From: Oscillospiraceae bacterium
Lineage (GTDB): Bacteria; Bacillota; Clostridia; Oscillospirales; Butyricicoccaceae
DNA length: 6,636 bases
Assembly: GCA_902797555.1 (NCBI GenBank)
Contig: CADBTM010000020.1
Location: 1 to 6,636 of the forward strand
Direction of reading: 5' to 3'
In this document: one piece after another, positions 1 through 6,175 of the stretch
Layout: every line of letters starts with the position of its first letter
How positions within the stretch are numbered: position 1 is the first letter of the stretch
Notes under the pieces: generated by a model
The model's database searches: none
What the model saw: the letters and a program-made list of their open reading frames with translations, nothing else
What the model was told of the DNA's origin: nothing
Position numbers and translations under genes: made by a program

Positions 1-621
1 CAGCGCCACGGTATACACGCTCAGACCGGAATTGAGGTAGGCGGGGTTGGCCTCGATCTCGTCGATGATCAGACCCAGCTTGCGGATGACCGTGACAAAG
101 TCCTGCAGATAGTGGGCATTTTTCAGCTCCAGATGGATCTCGACATGGTTGGAGCGGTTTTTCAGATAGGCCTCAAACTGGGGCAGCATGGACAGGCTGG
201 GCAGCAGCACCAAAAAGGAGATGACGCCCGCCGTGTAAAAGCCCGCGCCCACCGCAAGACCGATGATGCCGCAGCACCACAGCGCCGCCGCGGTGGTCAG
301 ACCGCGGATCTGGTTTTTCGAGCTGAACAGCAGCGAGCTGACGCACAGGGTGGAGGTGCCGATGAGCACCGCCGCCGGGAGCAGATAAAAGGGCGTGGTG
401 CCCGCGGGATAGAGATAATAGTCCAGCAGCATGGCGGCGGTGGCCGATACAGTCACCAGAATAAAGGTGCGCAGTCCGGCGGAATGCCGTTTGCTGGAGC
501 GCTCGCAGCCCACCACGGTAGCCATGAGCATCGACAGCGCCATGCGCAAAACGATTGCCCCCACGCCCAGCTCCATGGACCACTGTCCCAGCAGGGCGGC
601 AATGGGATCCTTGACGATCAT
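1..621 (-). CDS. MgtC/SapB family membrane protein (3' end cut by window edge)
   Basis: The first 207 codons are open and the gene runs off the left edge; family members are usually about 220-240 residues, so only a short C-terminal piece should be missing. The MgtC signature is clear: GCERSSKRHSAGLRT at residues 38-52, and NQIRGLTTAAALW at 103-115 followed by a glycine-rich helix (GIIGLAVGAGFY, 118-129). Hydrophobic segments lie near 16-37, 50-68, 78-99 and 110-143, and a soluble C-terminal domain begins near 150. The ATG at 621 is preceded by AGGAGG at 628-633 with 6 nt spacing. That site directly follows the antiporter stop codon (636-638), so the two genes are almost certainly cotranscribed and translationally coupled. 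Known family roles include growth in low magnesium and, in Salmonella, intramacrophage survival and F1Fo-ATPase modulation. Linkage to an antiporter suggests ion homeostasis here, but the exact role is unknown. Confidence 0.9.
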   Translation of the reverse strand, partial: MIVKDPIAALLGQWSMELGVGAIVLRMALSMLMATVVGCERSSKRHSAGLRTFILVTVSATAAMLLDYYLYPAGTTPFYLLPAAVLIGTSTLCVSSLLFSSKNQIRGLTTAAALWCCGIIGLAVGAGFYTAGVISFLVLLPSLSMLPQFEAYLKNRSNHVEIHLELKNAHYLQDFVTVIRKLGLIIDEIEANPAYLNSGLSVYTVAL

Positions 622-635
622 ACGTTACCTCCTTT

Positions 636-2078
636 TCACCGGCGGTTGAGCGGCCAGCGCCGCCGCATACCGTTGTTTTCATACCACTCCTCGGCGGCGC
701 GGGTAAACTCCTGCTCCTCCTCGGAAATATCATGTTCGGGAAGCTGCCGCTGGATCTCCTGGATCCGTTCGATCAGCAGCTCGACATCGGTCTTTTTCTC
801 TCCGGTTTCCGTGGTTTCGTCCACCGGGACGATCTCCTCCAGCTTGGTGGAATAGGAGCCGGACAGATAGAGGGACAGCTTGGCACAGCCGGGACCCACC
901 AGCTCATAGAGCACGCTGGACGCCAGAATGATGGTTTCCAGCGCCTTGCCCGTCTCGCCGCCCAGTGTCCGGGCGCCCAGCGCCGCCAGACCGATGGCCA
1001 CGCCGGCCTGAGGAATGAGGGCAAGCCCCAGCCAGTTGCGCACCTTTTTGTCCTTTTTTACGGCGGCGCAGCCCAAAAAGGCGCCTGCGTATTTGCCCGC
1101 GATACGCACGAGAAAATAAAGCACGCCCACCGTGATCAGCGGCACACTGCCCAGTGTTCCCGCCGGATGTACCAGTGCGTTCAGATCAAAATTGACCCCC
1201 GACCGGACAAAGAACAGCAGCAGGATGGGCGGACTGAAATAGTTGAGCTGCTTGAACAGGCGGTCGTCCTCCGCCAGATTGGCATAGACCATGCCCATGG
1301 ACATGCACCCCAGCAGCGGGGAAATATCCAGCAGGCTGCACACCCCGCAAAAGGCGAACAGCAGCGCCAGTGCGATGATCAGACGGTTGTCGGTGGTGCG
1401 CTTTTGCCGGATGAGCAGCTTGAGCACCAGCCCCAGTGCGCCGCCCAGCAGCACCACGCCCACATTGATGAAAAACGGGCGCAGCACGTCCATGATCTGA
1501 AAGCCGTTTCCCTCCATGGCGGCGTTCGCCACGGCGATGGCCACGCTGTAAGCCAGCAGACCCACCGCGTCGTCCAGCGCCACCACCTGCAAAAGGGTGT
1601 CCACAAAGTCGCCCTTTGCCCCGGTCTGACGAATGGTCATCATGGTGGAGGCAGGGGCTGTGGCCGCGGCCAGAGAGGCCAGCACGGCGGAAAAGCCCAG
1701 CGGCAGGCGCAGGATCCACAGGCACAGCACAAAAATCAGCGCGCTGGCGGTCAGCGCCTCGGCCACCGTGATGAGGAGGGTCTTTGCGCCGTTTTTCCGC
1801 AGGACGGACAGGCGGAAATACTGCCCCGTGCCAAAAGCGATAAAGGCGAGGGCGATATCGGAGAGAAAGTCCATTCCCGCAACCACCCTCTGAGGGATCA
1901 GATCGAGGACGAAGGGGCCGATCAGAATGCCGGTGACGATATAGGCCGTCACGTTGGGCAGCTTGAGCAGCTTGGTGACCCGGGTCATCAGAAAGCCGAG
2001 AAAAAGCATGAGCGACACCGAGATGATGACCGCCGAGCCCTGAGAAACCTGCTCCAGCGTATGGGCGATATCCTGCAT
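636..2078 (-). CDS. CPA2-type cation:proton antiporter (Na+/H+ exchanger family)
   Basis: A 480-residue polytopic membrane protein with the layout of monovalent cation:proton antiporters. About 12 hydrophobic segments occupy residues 15-405. ATAPASTMMTIRQTG (139-153) leads to VVALDDAVGLLAYS (165-178); the adjacent aspartates D169-D170 match the DD ion-binding pair of electrogenic CPA2 exchangers. Further family-like segments are FFVRSG (289-294), basic R325/K329 in a late helix, GLALIPQAGVAIGLA (351-365) and LVGP (393-396). The tail after about 411 is acidic and probably cytosolic, with no TrkA-N domain. The ATG at 2078 has a GGAGGG ribosome site upstream. Inferred function is exchange of Na+ or K+ for H+ across the cytoplasmic membrane; the ion cannot be decided from sequence. 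It is the first gene of an operon with the MgtC-family gene 14 nt downstream. Its leader carries a terminator-like hairpin, so expression may be controlled by attenuation. Confidence 0.92.
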   Translation of the reverse strand: MQDIAHTLEQVSQGSAVIISVSLMLFLGFLMTRVTKLLKLPNVTAYIVTGILIGPFVLDLIPQRVVAGMDFLSDIALAFIAFGTGQYFRLSVLRKNGAKTLLITVAEALTASALIFVLCLWILRLPLGFSAVLASLAAATAPASTMMTIRQTGAKGDFVDTLLQVVALDDAVGLLAYSVAIAVANAAMEGNGFQIMDVLRPFFINVGVVLLGGALGLVLKLLIRQKRTTDNRLIIALALLFAFCGVCSLLDISPLLGCMSMGMVYANLAEDDRLFKQLNYFSPPILLLFFVRSGVNFDLNALVHPAGTLGSVPLITVGVLYFLVRIAGKYAGAFLGCAAVKKDKKVRNWLGLALIPQAGVAIGLAALGARTLGGETGKALETIILASSVLYELVGPGCAKLSLYLSGSYSTKLEEIVPVDETTETGEKKTDVELLIERIQEIQRQLPEHDISEEEQEFTRAAEEWYENNGMRRRWPLNRR

Positions 2079-2099
2079 GTCCCGTCCCTCCTTTCCTCG

Positions 2100-2141
2100 A
2101 AAAAACAGAAAACCACAGATCCTTGGGATCCGCGGTTTCTG
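2100..2141 (-). terminator. Terminator-like hairpin in the antiporter leader (possible attenuator)
   Basis: On the minus strand, positions 2141-2106 form a 16-bp stem with one bulged U and a 3-nt loop (CAA), followed directly by six T residues (2105-2100). Two stem positions are G-U pairs on the minus strand but A-C mismatches on the plus strand, so the structure suits minus-strand RNA. It lies downstream of the predicted antiporter promoter and about 21 nt before the start codon. It could end transcripts of the upstream rlmI-like operon, act as an attenuator for the antiporter, or do both. No known riboswitch consensus was recognised in the short leader. Confidence 0.65.
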
Positions 2142-2148
2142 ATTCCCT

Positions 2149-2167
2149 TACGATACCGTGTATCATA
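2149..2167. repeat. Inverted repeat over the antiporter -10 and start site (candidate operator)
   Basis: On the minus strand, TATGATAC and GTATCGTA are 8-bp arms with one mismatch around a 3-nt centre (ACG). The repeat begins at the -10 hexamer and extends past the predicted start, where a bound repressor would block initiation. No regulator for it is encoded nearby apart from the RHH protein at the right edge, which has no shown connection. Confidence 0.35.
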
Positions 2168-2190
2168 GCACATCTTATGCCCTATTACAA
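2162..2190 (-). promoter_or_regulatory. Predicted sigma-A promoter of the antiporter-mgtC operon
   Basis: The minus strand has TTGTAA (2190-2185) as -35, a 17-nt spacer, and TATGAT (2167-2162) as -10, preceded by TGC, an extended -10 element. The predicted start is near 2155, giving a leader of about 77 nt that contains the terminator-like hairpin. An imperfect inverted repeat, TATGATAC-ACG-GTATCGTA (2167-2149), overlaps the -10 and start site and could be an operator. Confidence 0.65.
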
Positions 2191-2221
2191 GGCAAAAGTC
2201 TGGAATTCTGTCTTTTTCCGG

Positions 2222-2674
2222 TCAATAATTATAGTGGAACTCGTCCCGGATCAGCTTCCAAAGATGGTCATAGCACAGCTTGCCGTCGCCCTTTGCGATG
2301 GTGTAATAAAAGGGGTCCTGCCGCACGGTGTCGTCGCTGTCGATGATGATGCGGGCAAGCTCGCTCCCCTCTCCGTCCGAAAAGATCAGGCGGAAGCGAT
2401 AGCCCATCTCCACCACCGAAATGCCGTCGATGCCCCGCACCCGCTGAAAGGTAAAGCCTTGGATATTGTCGATAACATTCTCGATCTCGCTGCGGTCGGT
2501 CAGCTCCATTTCATAGCCGGTGTTGCCGTCAAACAGCACGATGGTCTTTACCTCGTCCGCGTCCAGCTTTTTCAGAAAATGCACGGGATGGGTGTACCAC
2601 AGCCACACCGCCAGCACGATGGCAGGCAGGATCAGATAAGGGATCACGCGCAGGATCACGCGAACGGTTTTCAT
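2222..2674 (-). CDS. Small membrane-anchored protein of unknown function
   Basis: A 150-residue protein whose family I do not recognise. One hydrophobic helix lies at about 9-28 after a basic N-terminus (K2, R5, R9). No lipobox or clear signal-peptidase site follows, so it is probably membrane anchored with an extracytoplasmic domain of about 120 residues. That domain looks alpha/beta, with strands near 42-49, 53-58, 85-99 and 106-112, a helix at 61-71, and a C-terminal helical end (132-146). It is rich in Asp and Glu. The ATG at 2674 was preferred over an in-frame ATG at 2755 because AGGAGG sits 8 nt before it; the earlier start would overlap the end of the methyltransferase gene and add 27 residues of non-membrane sequence. 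It lies 26 nt after the methyltransferase and is probably cotranscribed with it. The neighbour's rRNA role gives no obvious functional clue. Confidence 0.75.
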   Translation of the reverse strand: MKTVRVILRVIPYLILPAIVLAVWLWYTHPVHFLKKLDADEVKTIVLFDGNTGYEMELTDRSEIENVIDNIQGFTFQRVRGIDGISVVEMGYRFRLIFSDGEGSELARIIIDSDDTVRQDPFYYTIAKGDGKLCYDHLWKLIRDEFHYNY

Positions 2675-2700
2675 AGGGATCGCCTCCTGTTTTCGGGGCT

Positions 2701-3930
2701 TTATACCACCTGAAAGAGATAGAATTTCAAATAATCGGTTTCCGGAACGTTCCACAGAATGGGATGGTCGGGCGCCTGCTGCCGCATTTCGATCTGCCGC
2801 AGCTCTACCCCGGCGTCGTGGGCCGCAGCGCGCAGCATCCGCTCAAACCGCTCGGCCGGCATAAAATGGCTGCACGATGCGGTGGCCAGATATCCGCCCC
2901 GGGGCAGGATGCGCATGGCGCGGAGATTGATCTCCTTATAGCCCTTTTCTGCACTGTCCGCCGTTTTGCGGGATTTGGTAAAGGCGGGCGGGTCGAGGAT
3001 GATCAGGTCGTAGGGCGCAGGCTTTTGTTCCTCCAGTCGGGGCAGAAGGTCAAACACGTCTGCCACCAAAAAGTCCATCCTGTCCTCCAGCCCGTTGCGG
3101 CAGGCGTTGCTCCGCGCCATCTCGATGGCAGAAGCGCTGACATCCACCGCCGTCACGTGCTGTGCGCCGCCATGGGCGGCGTTGAGGGCAAAGGAGCCGG
3201 TGTGGGTAAAGCAATCCAGCACACGCTTGCCCTTTGCCAGACGCGCCACGGCGAGGCGGTTGTATTTCTGATCGAGGAAAAAGCCGGTCTTCTGCCCGTT
3301 TTCCACGTCCACGGAATATACAATGCCGTTTTCGCAGATCTCGGTGATCGGGCTGTCAGGCAGAGGGCGCCCCTCCAGCGGATACCAGCCCTTGTTTTGC
3401 TCCAGCCCCTCCAGCGCCCGGATAGCGACGTCGTAGCGCTCATAAATGCCGCGGATCGTCTGACCGTCCTGCTCCAGCACCTCCGCAAGCAGCGGGAAGA
3501 TCACGTCCTTCCGCCGCTCGATGCCCACGGAAAGGGTCTGGGTCACCAGCAGATCGGAAAACCGATCCACCGTCAGCCCGGGAAAGCCGTCGCTCTCTCC
3601 AAAGATCAGGCGGCAGCAGGAGACATCCTCCCCCATCACCGTTTTGCGATAGTCCCAGGCGTATTGCACCCGTCTGCGCCAGAAGGCGGCGTCAAACCGG
3701 TCGTTGGCGTTGCGGGACACGAGGCGAAGGCGGATCTTGCTCTCCCGGCTCACCAGTCCGGTGCCGAGATATTTTCCCTTTTCGGTGACGGCGTCGGCCA
3801 GCGCGCCGTTTTCCGCCGCACCCTCTTCCCGGATGATCTCGGCGGCATAGATCCACGGATGACCGCCCTCCACCCATCGGGCGCCTTTTTCGGTGATGAC
3901 AAAGGTGGGATACTCCCGCCGCTGCTTCAT
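2701..3930 (-). CDS. RlmI-like class I SAM-dependent rRNA methyltransferase with PUA domain
   Basis: A 409-residue protein, close to the roughly 400 residues of RlmI/YwbD-family enzymes. The N-terminus (about 8-75) is a PUA RNA-binding domain with the family HPWIY segment (24-28). A linking domain contains GFPGLTVDRF (115-124) and KTGFFLDQ (214-221). The Rossmann-fold methyltransferase has the SAM-binding motif LDCFTHTGSFAL (238-249), acidic D263 in AVDVS, the DPPAF motif (313-317), ASCSHFM (351-357) with C353, and DHPIL (388-392). In E. coli, RlmI makes m5C1962 of 23S rRNA; Bacillota relatives may modify a different 23S base, so the target is left open. The start at 3930 has a GGAAAGGAAA ribosome site and gives the usual N-terminus; an in-frame ATG at 3990 falls inside the predicted -35 element. 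It is transcribed divergently from the SPFH operon. Confidence 0.93.
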   Translation of the reverse strand: MKQRREYPTFVITEKGARWVEGGHPWIYAAEIIREEGAAENGALADAVTEKGKYLGTGLVSRESKIRLRLVSRNANDRFDAAFWRRRVQYAWDYRKTVMGEDVSCCRLIFGESDGFPGLTVDRFSDLLVTQTLSVGIERRKDVIFPLLAEVLEQDGQTIRGIYERYDVAIRALEGLEQNKGWYPLEGRPLPDSPITEICENGIVYSVDVENGQKTGFFLDQKYNRLAVARLAKGKRVLDCFTHTGSFALNAAHGGAQHVTAVDVSASAIEMARSNACRNGLEDRMDFLVADVFDLLPRLEEQKPAPYDLIILDPPAFTKSRKTADSAEKGYKEINLRAMRILPRGGYLATASCSHFMPAERFERMLRAAAHDAGVELRQIEMRQQAPDHPILWNVPETDYLKFYLFQVV

Positions 3931-3961
3931 GCTCTCGTTTCCTTTCCTGTGATATGGTATC

Positions 3962-3990
3962 ATATTACCACATTTTTCGCTCTCATACAA
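3962..3990 (-). promoter_or_regulatory. Predicted sigma-A promoter of the rRNA methyltransferase gene
   Basis: On the minus strand, TTGTAT (3990-3985) and TAATAT (3967-3962) are separated by 17 nt. The predicted start near 3955 gives a leader of about 25 nt. Two small inverted repeats lie here: TGGTA-TCATAT-TACCA (3955-3970, plus strand) covers the -10, and TGATA-TGG-TATCA (3950-3962) covers the start site. Confidence 0.65.
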
Positions 3991-4044
3991 GGCTTTCCTC
4001 TTTTTTTCATGGGAAAAAGGATGTTAAGATTCTCTTTTTTCCTA

Positions 4045-4073
4045 TTGACGGGTCGCTTTCTATATGATATTAT
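4045..4073 (+). promoter_or_regulatory. Predicted sigma-A promoter of the SPFH-YhfC operon
   Basis: TTGACG (4045-4050) and TATTAT (4068-4073) are separated by exactly 17 nt, one mismatch from consensus in each hexamer. The predicted start near 4080 gives a leader of about 25 nt ending in the GGAGGA ribosome site at 4092-4097. The sequence from -10 to start contains the perfect palindrome TGATATCA (4076-4083) and a wider inverted repeat TGATAT-N7-ATATCA (4065-4083). The -35 lies 54 nt from the divergent methyltransferase -35, so the two promoters are separate but a regulator could bridge them. Confidence 0.75.
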
Positions 4074-4083
4074 TATGATATCA
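4065..4083. repeat. Inverted repeat at the SPFH operon promoter (candidate operator)
   Basis: TGATAT (4065-4070) and ATATCA (4078-4083) are perfect inverted copies separated by 7 nt. ATGATAT also recurs as a direct repeat (4064-4070 and 4075-4081), exactly 11 bp apart, close to one helical turn. The element covers the -10 and the predicted start. AT-rich promoter sequence produces such matches by chance, so this is only a candidate. Confidence 0.3.
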
Positions 4084-4104
4084 AAATGTTTGGAGGAACA
4101 GCCT

Positions 4105-5112
4105 ATGAATGAAAAAGTGATCTCCGGCCGCAAGGTCGGCCTTCCCCTGCTGCTGTTGGTGATCCTGCTGAATATCGCCTCAGTGGTGCTCTTTGTCTTT
4201 TCGGTGATCCACGCCTGGGTGCCCCTCATCATCCTGTGTGCCGTCGTCTTTTGCGGGTGCTTCTTTCTCTATCCCGGCTTTAAGGTGCTCAAGCCTCAGG
4301 AGGCGCTGGTGCTCACCCTGTTCGGCAACTATGTGGGCACGCTGAAGGGCGAGGGCTTCTATTTCGTCAACCCCTTCTGCTCGTCGGTCAACCCCGCCGC
4401 AAAGACCCGCCTCAACCAGTCGGGCGACGTGGACGGCAGCGCGCAGAAATCCATCGTCCTCACCGCTCCCGGCGCCCAGGCCGCCGCGGAAATGCCCAAC
4501 AACCGCATCTCCCTCAAGATCATGACCCTCAACAATTCCCGGCAAAAGATCAACGACTGTCTGGGCAACCCCATCGAGATCGGCATCGCCGTCATGTGGC
4601 GTGTGGTGGACACGGCAAAGGCTGTGTTCAACGTGGACAACTATAAGGAATACCTCTCCCTGCAGTGCGATGCCGCTCTGCGCAATATCGTCCGCATCTA
4701 TCCCTACGACGTGGCACCCAACGTGGACACCACCGGCGACGGCGTGGCCGACGAAGGCAGCCTCCGTGGCTCGTCCGAGGTGGTGGCGCAGCGCATCAAG
4801 GAGGAGATCCAGAGCAAGGTGAGCGAGGCCGGTCTGGAGATCATCGAGGCGCGCATCACCTATCTGGCCTATGCCCCCGAGATTGCCGCAGTCATGCTTC
4901 AGCGGCAGCAGGCCTCCGCCATCATCGACGCCCGCAAAATGATCGTGGACGGCGCCGTGGGCATGGTGGAGATGGCGCTGGAGCGCCTGAGCGAGGGCGG
5001 CATGGTTCATCTGGACGAGGAGCGCAAGGCCGCCATGGTGAGCAATCTGCTGGTGGTGCTGTGCGGCAACCACGACGCCCAGCCGGTGGTCAACTCCGGC
5101 AGCCTGTACTAA
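4105..5112 (+). CDS. SPFH (band 7/flotillin-like) domain membrane protein
   Basis: A 335-residue protein. Two hydrophobic helices (about 12-34 and 38-56) form a hairpin; flanking positive charges (K4, R9, K10, K60) predict that both ends face the cytosol. The SPFH domain runs from about 57 to 270: KPQEALVLTLFGNYVGTLKG (63-82), GFYFVNPF (84-91), the central segment IEIGIAVMWRVVDTAKAVFNV (157-177) and the ARITYLAYAPEIAAVMLQRQ helix region (249-268). The C-terminus is short, without the long coiled coil of classical flotillins. An acidic insert, D208 to E217 (DTTGDGVADE), resembles calcium-binding loops of thrombospondin type-3 or dockerin repeats. SPFH proteins oligomerise at membranes and scaffold lipid domains or cage membrane proteases (HflK/C with FtsH). 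The ATG at 4105 has GGAGGA 7 nt upstream; the reading frame extends further upstream only as sequence antisense to the methyltransferase. It is first in its operon; the YhfC gene starts 4 nt after its stop. Confidence 0.92.
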   Translation: MNEKVISGRKVGLPLLLLVILLNIASVVLFVFSVIHAWVPLIILCAVVFCGCFFLYPGFKVLKPQEALVLTLFGNYVGTLKGEGFYFVNPFCSSVNPAAKTRLNQSGDVDGSAQKSIVLTAPGAQAAAEMPNNRISLKIMTLNNSRQKINDCLGNPIEIGIAVMWRVVDTAKAVFNVDNYKEYLSLQCDAALRNIVRIYPYDVAPNVDTTGDGVADEGSLRGSSEVVAQRIKEEIQSKVSEAGLEIIEARITYLAYAPEIAAVMLQRQQASAIIDARKMIVDGAVGMVEMALERLSEGGMVHLDEERKAAMVSNLLVVLCGNHDAQPVVNSGSLY

Positions 5113-5116
5113 GCTT

Positions 5117-5926
5117 ATGGACGTACATGTTTCCGGCCTCTCCATGGTCTTTATGGGGATCTCTCTGATCGTCAGTGCGGCGATCCCCCTGCTTTTGTTC
5201 TTCTACTTCAGAAAAGTCAAGGGCTGCGATCCGGTTCCCTTCGGCGTGGGCTGTTTGGTGATGCTGATCTTTGCCCTTGTGCTGGAAAGCGCTGTCCACC
5301 AGATCGTGCTGCTCCGCTCTCCCGCAGGAGATGTCATTCAGAACAGCACCCTGCTTTACGTTCTCTACGGCGGGCTGATGGCCGGACTCTTTGAGGAGAC
5401 CGGTCGCTACCTCGCCTTCCGCACCGTGCTGAAAAAGCATTGGCCGAAGGACAACAACGCCCTGATGTACGGCGCAGGACACGGCGGTTTTGAGATGCTG
5501 GCCGTGCTGGGCGTGAGCATGATCGGCAATCTTTCGCTGGCGGTGCTCATCAACACCGGCCATCTGGATCAGGTGACCGCCGGGCTGACGGGAGACGCTC
5601 TGACGCAGGCACAGGAGATGATCTCCGCCCTCACCTCCAGCACACCTGCTATGTTTTTGGCGGGCATCGTGGAGCGGATTTTTGCCCTCGTGCTTCAGAT
5701 CTCTCTCTCCGTTCTGGTGTGGTTTGCCGCCAAAAAGGGCAAAACTGCCCTCTATCCTCTGGCCATCCTGATCCACGCCGCAGTGGATGGGATCCTTGTC
5801 GCCCTCTCCCGGACAGGTCTTGCGCCCCTGTGGATCGAGGTCTGTGCGGGAGTCATGGCGGTGTGCGTCGCCCTGCTGGCCCGCGCCGTCTGGCGAGCAA
5901 ACACACGGCAGGAGATGACGGAATGA
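5117..5926 (+). CDS. YhfC-family putative intramembrane metalloprotease
   Basis: A 269-residue membrane protein with about seven hydrophobic segments (near 9-31, 42-65, 79-92, 115-146, 178-204, 209-231 and 237-257). The diagnostic segments of the YhfC family, related to PrsW/CAAX-type proteases, are present: GLFEETGRYLAFR (90-102, with E93, E94 and R97), GAGHGGFEM (119-127, with H122 and E126), E186 in the VERIFA segment, and HAAVDG (220-225, with H220 and D224). These Glu, His and Asp residues within membrane helices are the likely metal site; protease activity is predicted for the family rather than shown here. The ATG at 5117 lies 4 nt after the SPFH stop and has no clear Shine-Dalgarno sequence, so translation is probably coupled to the SPFH gene. 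Its 3' end overlaps the next start by 4 nt (ATGA). Pairing a membrane protease with an SPFH scaffold recalls FtsH-HflKC, but the proteins are unrelated to FtsH. Confidence 0.9.
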   Translation: MDVHVSGLSMVFMGISLIVSAAIPLLLFFYFRKVKGCDPVPFGVGCLVMLIFALVLESAVHQIVLLRSPAGDVIQNSTLLYVLYGGLMAGLFEETGRYLAFRTVLKKHWPKDNNALMYGAGHGGFEMLAVLGVSMIGNLSLAVLINTGHLDQVTAGLTGDALTQAQEMISALTSSTPAMFLAGIVERIFALVLQISLSVLVWFAAKKGKTALYPLAILIHAAVDGILVALSRTGLAPLWIEVCAGVMAVCVALLARAVWRANTRQEMTE

Positions 5927-6156
5927 AACAGGAGCACCGCAAAAAGATGGTCGCCCCCATCGTCGTCACCATTGTCATTCTGCTCTACTACGCCGCCATG
6001 GGCTGTGTCATTTTCCTTTTGCCGAACACGCCCCTGTGGCTCAAGGCCGTGCTGATCCTTGTACCCCTGATCCCCTCCTGCCTGATCCTCCATGTGATGC
6101 TGCAGCGCATCCGGGAGATCAAAAGCGGAGAAGAAGACGATTTGAACCAATATTAA
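5923..6156 (+). CDS. Small two-helix membrane protein of unknown function (77 aa)
   Basis: A 77-residue protein that I do not recognise. It starts at the ATG overlapping the YhfC stop (ATGA, 5923-5926), with a GGAG ribosome site at 5911-5914 inside the end of the upstream gene. A longer in-frame reading from 5719 is rejected because its first 68 codons lie inside the YhfC gene. The protein has a basic N-terminus (K2, R6, K7, K8), hydrophobic helices at about 11-33 and 40-62 joined by a short PNTPLW turn, then a charged tail with basic residues (R62, R64, K67) and an acidic end (EEDD, 70-73). The positive-inside pattern puts both ends in the cytosol. It could be a subunit, adaptor or substrate for the neighbouring putative protease or SPFH protein. 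Only the tight operon position supports a link. Confidence 0.82.
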   Translation: MKQEHRKKMVAPIVVTIVILLYYAAMGCVIFLLPNTPLWLKAVLILVPLIPSCLILHVMLQRIREIKSGEEDDLNQY

Positions 6157-6175
6157 AAAATAGGAGGAAATACCC

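Noticed and set aside
112..855. 247-codon plus-strand open frame across the MgtC gene and antiporter end
   Set aside because: It spans the antisense of two genes and their junction, and it has the same low-complexity composition as other shadow frames.
2079..2161. Fluoride or other ion riboswitch in the antiporter leader
   Set aside because: Fluoride riboswitches often precede such antiporters, so I looked for the GGNGAUG...CUGAUG pattern. It is absent, and the leader is too short for the larger known ion riboswitches.
732..2168. 478-codon plus-strand open frame opposite the antiporter
   Set aside because: It is antisense to a clearly conserved membrane protein. Its translation is a His/Gln/Arg-rich low-complexity product with no recognisable domain, typical of antisense frames in GC-rich genes.
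3991..4044. Weak hairpin between T-rich and A-rich tracts in the divergent region
   Set aside because: The pairing (CCTcTTTT with AAAAaGG) is interrupted, almost all A-T, and located upstream of both promoters, so it has no clear role.
2764..4104. Upstream extension of the SPFH frame, opposite the methyltransferase
   Set aside because: The open frame reads through, but the first 447 codons are antisense to the methyltransferase and cross its promoter region. The real start at 4105 has its own promoter and GGAGGA site.
4180..5145. 321-codon minus-strand open frame opposite the SPFH gene
   Set aside because: It is a His/Asp/Gly-rich shadow of a well-supported gene, with no plausible domain.
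5090..5776. 228-codon minus-strand open frame opposite the YhfC gene
   Set aside because: It is antisense to a conserved membrane protein and is His/Gln-rich with no recognisable domain.
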